Source of the DNA: Flavobacteriales bacterium
GTDB lineage: Bacteria > Bacteroidota > Bacteroidia > Flavobacteriales_D > Crocinitomicaceae
DNA length: 64,000 bases
Direction of reading: 5' to 3'
Assembly (NCBI GenBank): GCA_015665275.1
Contig: JADFAL010000007.1
Location: 43,818-107,817, forward strand
Positions 60,619 to 64,000 of this stretch are shown in pieces; the first letter of the stretch is position 1; every line of letters starts with the position of its first letter. The notes under the pieces were generated by a model that did no database searches, had not been told where the DNA came from, and saw nothing but the letters and a program-made list of their open reading frames with translations. The position numbers were made by a program, and so were the translations under genes.

Positions 60619-61159
60619 TTGGGAAGTTGACGCTACCTGGACCCTTTTTCTAGATCGCGACGGAGTGATCAATAAGCGGAACTTTGACGGTTATATCACA
60701 GAAGTAAAATCATTCGAATTTTTACCTGATGTTCCTAGCGCAATTGCTTCGTTATCAACCATTTTTCATAGGATTATCGTAGTTACAAACCAACAAGGTA
60801 TCGGCAAAGGTTTGATGTCCGAGCGTAACCTCCTTGAGATTCATACTTATATGAATGATGAGATTTATGCCGCTGGTGGGAAGATCGATAAATGTTACTT
60901 CGCACCGAACCTAAAAGGGGCTGAAGACGACATGAGAAAACCAGGACCTGCCATGGCTGAACTAGCCAAAATGGAATTTCCTGAAATTGAATTTTCACGT
61001 TGTGTAATGGTCGGAGATACAGATTCCGATATTCTCTTTGGCAAGAATCTTGGTATGAAGACGGTGAGGGTGCGCTCGCAAGAAAAAGCAGATGTGCCCG
61101 CAGATATTGAGGTGGATGGATTACACGAACTGGTAACCAAATTGACACATGAAAAGTAA
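60611..61159 (+). CDS. gmhB: HAD-IIIA phosphatase, GmhB-like
   Basis: 182 residues. HAD motif I LFLDRDGVIN with Asp15 nucleophile and Asp17, motif II TNQQGIGKG, motif III RKPGPAM, motif IV MVGDTDSDI. Resembles D,D-heptose 1,7-bisphosphate phosphatase of LPS core synthesis, but the Zn-binding Cys-x-His cluster is not apparent, so histidinol-phosphatase-like or other sugar phosphates remain possible. Between a GT2 gene and a MORN-repeat gene with overlaps on both sides. Confidence 0.85.
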   Translation: MTDWEVDATWTLFLDRDGVINKRNFDGYITEVKSFEFLPDVPSAIASLSTIFHRIIVVTNQQGIGKGLMSERNLLEIHTYMNDEIYAAGGKIDKCYFAPNLKGAEDDMRKPGPAMAELAKMEFPEIEFSRCVMVGDTDSDILFGKNLGMKTVRVRSQEKADVPADIEVDGLHELVTKLTHEK

Positions 61160-61919
61160 ATTGACACTATTGGTATTGTTATTGACAAGCTTGGCTTTCG
61201 GACAAGTGAATCAAGTAGACTCAAAAGGTCGCAAGCAGGGGACGTGGGAAAAAACGTACGAAGGTTCTATTGTGTTCCAATACCGCGGTCAATTCAAAGA
61301 CGATAAACCCGTAGGAAAGTTTACCTATTACTACGAGTCAGGAAAAGTGAAGGCGATTATACAGCACGATAATTTGGAGAAAGGGCGATCGTTAGCGTAT
61401 TTCTATCACGAAAACAAGCAGGTTATGAGTGCTGGAATCTATCGCAATTCAAAGAAAGATAGTACTTGGGTGAATTTCACGCCAGCTGGAAAACTCAGCA
61501 CGAAAGAAGAATTCAAAAATGACAAGTTGAACGGAGTCACGTATGTTTATTTCGTTTCGGAGGATATTAAAAGTGTGCAACCAGTGGTGGCGACCAAGAA
61601 GACCTATAAAGATGGCATCCTTCATGGAGATTACCTAGAATACTTCATCAACGGGAAGGCCAAAATTAAAGGCAAGTATGTGAACAATCGTCAGGATGGA
61701 GCATGGGAAGAGTTTCATCTCAATGGGAAACGTGCCATCACGTACCGTTACGACAACGGCAAAAAGCACGGCTATCAAATCGCTTACGATGAAAGCGGGA
61801 AGCGCTTGGCCGAGGTATTTTATTACAACGGACATATGTTGGAAGGGGAGCGTTTGGAGAAATTGCTCGAAGACCTTGAAGCAAAAGGCATTAACCCATA
61901 CACCATGACAACCAAATAA
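61149..61919 (+). CDS. Secreted MORN-repeat protein
   Basis: 256 residues. Signal peptide (LLVLLLTSLAFGQ). About eight MORN_2-type repeats (GRKQGTWEKTY, GQFKDDKPVGKFTYYYESGK, GKYVNNRQDGAWEEFHLNGK, DNGKKHGYQIAYDESGK). Often annotated as YwqK-type antitoxin; no toxin is seen here, so that label is not supported. Overlaps gmhB by 11 bases. Confidence 0.88.
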   Translation: MKSKLTLLVLLLTSLAFGQVNQVDSKGRKQGTWEKTYEGSIVFQYRGQFKDDKPVGKFTYYYESGKVKAIIQHDNLEKGRSLAYFYHENKQVMSAGIYRNSKKDSTWVNFTPAGKLSTKEEFKNDKLNGVTYVYFVSEDIKSVQPVVATKKTYKDGILHGDYLEYFINGKAKIKGKYVNNRQDGAWEEFHLNGKRAITYRYDNGKKHGYQIAYDESGKRLAEVFYYNGHMLEGERLEKLLEDLEAKGINPYTMTTK

Positions 61920-61941
61920 TTGGTATTTTCGTTATATTAAT

Positions 61942-62616
61942 ATGATGAAGACATCTTTTATCGGAATTCTCACGTTGGCTCTTATACTATTCGGGTGTAA
62001 GAAGCAAACAACCCCTAATTTTCACACAGATTATTTTGGACTGGAAACAGGTCGGTACGTTATTTATAACGTAACTGAAATTACGCATGATACTGCCTTG
62101 AATCCAGCGCATGATACTGTTTCCTATCAGTTAAAAACTGTTTGGGAAGGCGAGTACATCGACAACGAAGGACGAAGAGCAAGTGAATTTCGCAGATATA
62201 CACGAGCGTCGGAAAATGATCCTTGGGTGTTGTCTGATATCTGGACGGGAATCATCGATGGAATCCGTGCAGAACTCATCGAAGAAAATCAACGCGTGGT
62301 AAAACTGGTATTCGCACCAACCCTCAGCAAAGAATGGGATGTCAACGCTTACAATACCATGAATGAAATGAATGCGTATTATGCAGATGTTCATATCGAT
62401 ACAACGATTAATGGCGTTGCTTTTGATTCAATTATTGTGGTAGATCAAGATCGATTTAACAGTCTTATCGATACCGTACGATTGTTTGAAGTGTATGCAA
62501 AGAACGTTGGGTTGATCCGCAAATTCGAAAAGAACAATCAATACAACTTCTCAGATTCAGAACCTCAGACAGGAAGAGAAGTCTACTACGATTACCTAGA
62601 GCACGGTTATCAATAA
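61942..62616 (+). CDS. Lipoprotein, unknown
   Basis: 224 residues. Lipobox LILFGCKKQ. Beta-rich mature part (FGLETGRYVIYNVTEITHD, GEYIDNEGRRASEFRRYTR, TLSKEWDVNAYNTMNE, KNVGLIRKFEKN). Similar layouts occur in Bacteroidota envelope lipoproteins with no assigned role. In line with the preceding MORN gene (22-base gap). Confidence 0.8.
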   Translation: MMKTSFIGILTLALILFGCKKQTTPNFHTDYFGLETGRYVIYNVTEITHDTALNPAHDTVSYQLKTVWEGEYIDNEGRRASEFRRYTRASENDPWVLSDIWTGIIDGIRAELIEENQRVVKLVFAPTLSKEWDVNAYNTMNEMNAYYADVHIDTTINGVAFDSIIVVDQDRFNSLIDTVRLFEVYAKNVGLIRKFEKNNQYNFSDSEPQTGREVYYDYLEHGYQ

Positions 62617-62644
62617 GCTAAATGATTTCTGCTAAATTCGCCGC

Positions 62645-63763
62645 ATGAGAATAGCACTCATCTCAGCATTTTACCCTTATCGTGGCGGCATAGCCCAGTT
62701 CGGCGCGATGTTATATCGTGAATTGGAAAAAGAGCACGAAGTCGTTACGTATACATTCAAGCGACAATACCCCAATTTTCTATTTCCCGGAACGTCTCAG
62801 TTAGTAACGGCGGAAGATAACGCGGACCCTATTCCGTCTCAGCGAATCATTGACAGTATCAACCCAATTTCTTTCAAGAAAACAGCAAAGAAAATTGATC
62901 AAGGAAATCCAGATTTGATCATCTCGCAGTATTGGATGACCTTCTTCGGACCTGCATTTGGGAACATACAAAAATCCTTGAAGTCTGGAGCAAAACGAAT
63001 GGCGATTCTTCACAACGTGATTCCTCACGAAAAACGTTTTTTCGATGGACCTGCCAATCGCTACTTTTTGAAGCAAAATGATGGTTTTGTGGTAATGAGC
63101 GACGTTGTCATGAATGATTTATTGTCCATCAAACCCGATGCGAAATACCTTCGTATCGATCACCCTATTTACAATCAATTTGGAGCAGGATTGCCAAGAG
63201 AAGAAGCACTTTCTGCATTGAACTTACCGAAAGAAAAGAAGTACCTCTTGTTCTTCGGTTTCATTCGTAAATACAAAGGATTGGATTTATTACTCGAAGC
63301 TTTAAGCCTTCTTAATGAAGACTATCACGTAATTGTGGCTGGAGAAATCTACGGTTCCTTTGACGATTATCAAGCATTGATTGATCAATACAATTTACAG
63401 AACCGTGTGCACATGTTTACAGAGTACATTTCAGACGAGGAGGTGAAAATCTATTTCTCCGCTGCAGACGTTTGTATGCTCCCGTACAAAAGTGCCACGC
63501 AAAGCGGAATTACGGCCATTGCACATCATTTCGAAATGCCAATTATTGCTACGGATGTCGGAGGACTCAAAGAAACCATTGATCATCAAGAAACCGGATT
63601 GATTGTGGACCATGCAAATGGTGATGAAATTGCCAAAGCCGTGCAATCGTTCTTCAACGATTTCGATCCAGAAGCCATGAGAACCGCCATTCGCAAAAGA
63701 AACGCGGAAAACACATGGGAGAATTTCTCGAAGCGAATCTTAGAATTCTCAAAGACCCTCTAA
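62645..63763 (+). CDS. Family 4 glycosyltransferase
   Basis: 372 residues. GT-B fold: N-terminal ISAFYPYRGGIAQFGAMLYREL, donor half with LLFFGFIRKYKGLDLLLEA, and YFSAADVCMLPYKSATQSGITAIAHHFEMP (split motif), GGLKETIDHQETGLIV. Sugar and acceptor unknown; probably surface glycan or glycolipid. Last gene of the 59.6-63.8 kb run. Confidence 0.92.
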   Translation: MRIALISAFYPYRGGIAQFGAMLYRELEKEHEVVTYTFKRQYPNFLFPGTSQLVTAEDNADPIPSQRIIDSINPISFKKTAKKIDQGNPDLIISQYWMTFFGPAFGNIQKSLKSGAKRMAILHNVIPHEKRFFDGPANRYFLKQNDGFVVMSDVVMNDLLSIKPDAKYLRIDHPIYNQFGAGLPREEALSALNLPKEKKYLLFFGFIRKYKGLDLLLEALSLLNEDYHVIVAGEIYGSFDDYQALIDQYNLQNRVHMFTEYISDEEVKIYFSAADVCMLPYKSATQSGITAIAHHFEMPIIATDVGGLKETIDHQETGLIVDHANGDEIAKAVQSFFNDFDPEAMRTAIRKRNAENTWENFSKRILEFSKTL

Positions 63764-63934
63764 TATAGTACACAAGTTTCAATTTTCTATCCTCTTGCTT
63801 AGGACTATGTTCGTTCAGTGTTCTTCTGACGCAGAAAATAGTTAGTAGTAACTTCGATAAGTTAGCTGCACTGTTAAACAAAAAGAATTGGGCCTTACCT
63901 TGTAAAGTGTTTTCCATAAAAGCGAATTAATCGC

Positions 63935-63942
63935 TATATTCG
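63935..63942 (+). promoter_or_regulatory. -7 box (TTCG variant) near window end
   Basis: TATATTCG, 25 bases before ATG 63968. The 63764-63934 stretch otherwise shows no gene. Confidence 0.35.
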
Positions 63943-63967
63943 TGCGGCTTAATTGCTGCTAATAAAT

Positions 63968-64000
63968 ATGTTGAAGTTCACAAGCATAGTATCATCGTTA
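63968..64000 (+). CDS. Start of a gene cut by the window end
   Basis: ATG followed by 10 codons (MLKFTSIVSSL) open to the end. The start looks like a signal peptide. A plausible -7 box precedes it. Nothing more can be said. Confidence 0.4.
   Translation, partial: MLKFTSIVSSL

Noticed and set aside
61149-61919. Antitoxin role for the MORN-repeat protein
   Set aside because: It has a signal peptide and no toxin gene next to it.
1-64000. tRNA, rRNA, CRISPR, insertion sequence or prophage
   Set aside because: No T-loop patterns, repeat-spacer arrays, transposase or phage structural genes were seen in gaps or frames.

Overview
The window reads as chromosomal DNA of a member of the Bacteroidota, most likely an aerobic or microaerobic Flavobacteriales (Crocinitomicaceae/Cryomorphaceae-like; inferred from gene content only). 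Supporting signs are several proteins with type IX secretion (T9SS) C-terminal sorting domains, one with the gliding-motility type CTD, a bacillithiol deacetylase, a fused CcsBA cytochrome c maturation protein, a CcoNO-fused cbb3 oxidase, the scarcity of Shine-Dalgarno sequences, and repeated TAnnTTTG -7 promoter boxes. I see no rRNA, tRNA, CRISPR array, insertion sequence or prophage. Genes are dense and arranged in short operons on both strands.

Layout. 1-9.5 kb: two large T9SS surface proteins flank ccsBA-bshB1. 9.5-12 kb: lipoprotein, ECF sigma factor and a membrane protein that joins a cytoplasmic anti-sigma-like part to a beta-barrel-like end. 12.0-12.6 kb: gene-free, palindrome-rich stretch. 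12.6-16 kb: Gre-like factor, glycosyltransferase, cysteine desulfurase, YdeI-like protein. 16-19 kb: eroding region with a 44-bp perfect palindrome, a DUF4419 gene cut by one in-frame stop, and a duplicated gene end. 19-31 kb: respiration block, with a vWA protein, then a SafE-like protein, ccoH, ccoG, ccoP, ccoQ, ccoNO, ccoS, ccoI and hemN. 31.2 kb: an Fnr-type regulator divergent from hemN. 32-34.5 kb: paaA, a Gre-like gene, paaB, paaC. 34.6-38 kb: DUF983, then a sulfotransferase, a 55-residue ORF and a phosphodiesterase-TPR protein with a decayed sulfotransferase-like tail. 38-46 kb: T9SS protein, aminotransferase, VanX-like dipeptidase, OmpH-like chaperone, GNAT, S9 peptidase, small regulator. 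46-48 kb: rpsP-rimM-trmN6. 48-57 kb: M28 peptidase, T9SS protein, thioredoxins, a deletion scar joining two gene remnants, and a fused 2-oxoacid dehydrogenase E1. 57-64 kb: LVIVD-repeat T9SS protein, glycosyltransferases, HAD phosphatase, MORN-repeat protein, lipoprotein.

The clearest shared logic is oxygen-responsive respiration. Three promoters (ccoS-ccoNOQP, hemN-ccoI, DUF983) each carry an FNR-type inverted repeat TGAC-N4-(G/A)TCA whose centre lies 33 bp upstream of the centre of a -7 box, and an Fnr-family gene sits in the middle of the block. Heme synthesis (HemN), copper delivery (CcoI), oxidase subunits and assembly factors would thus respond together. Other points worth attention are the sigma/anti-sigma/barrel protein, the sulfotransferase/phosphodiesterase operon, and a Gre-like gene inside the paa operon.
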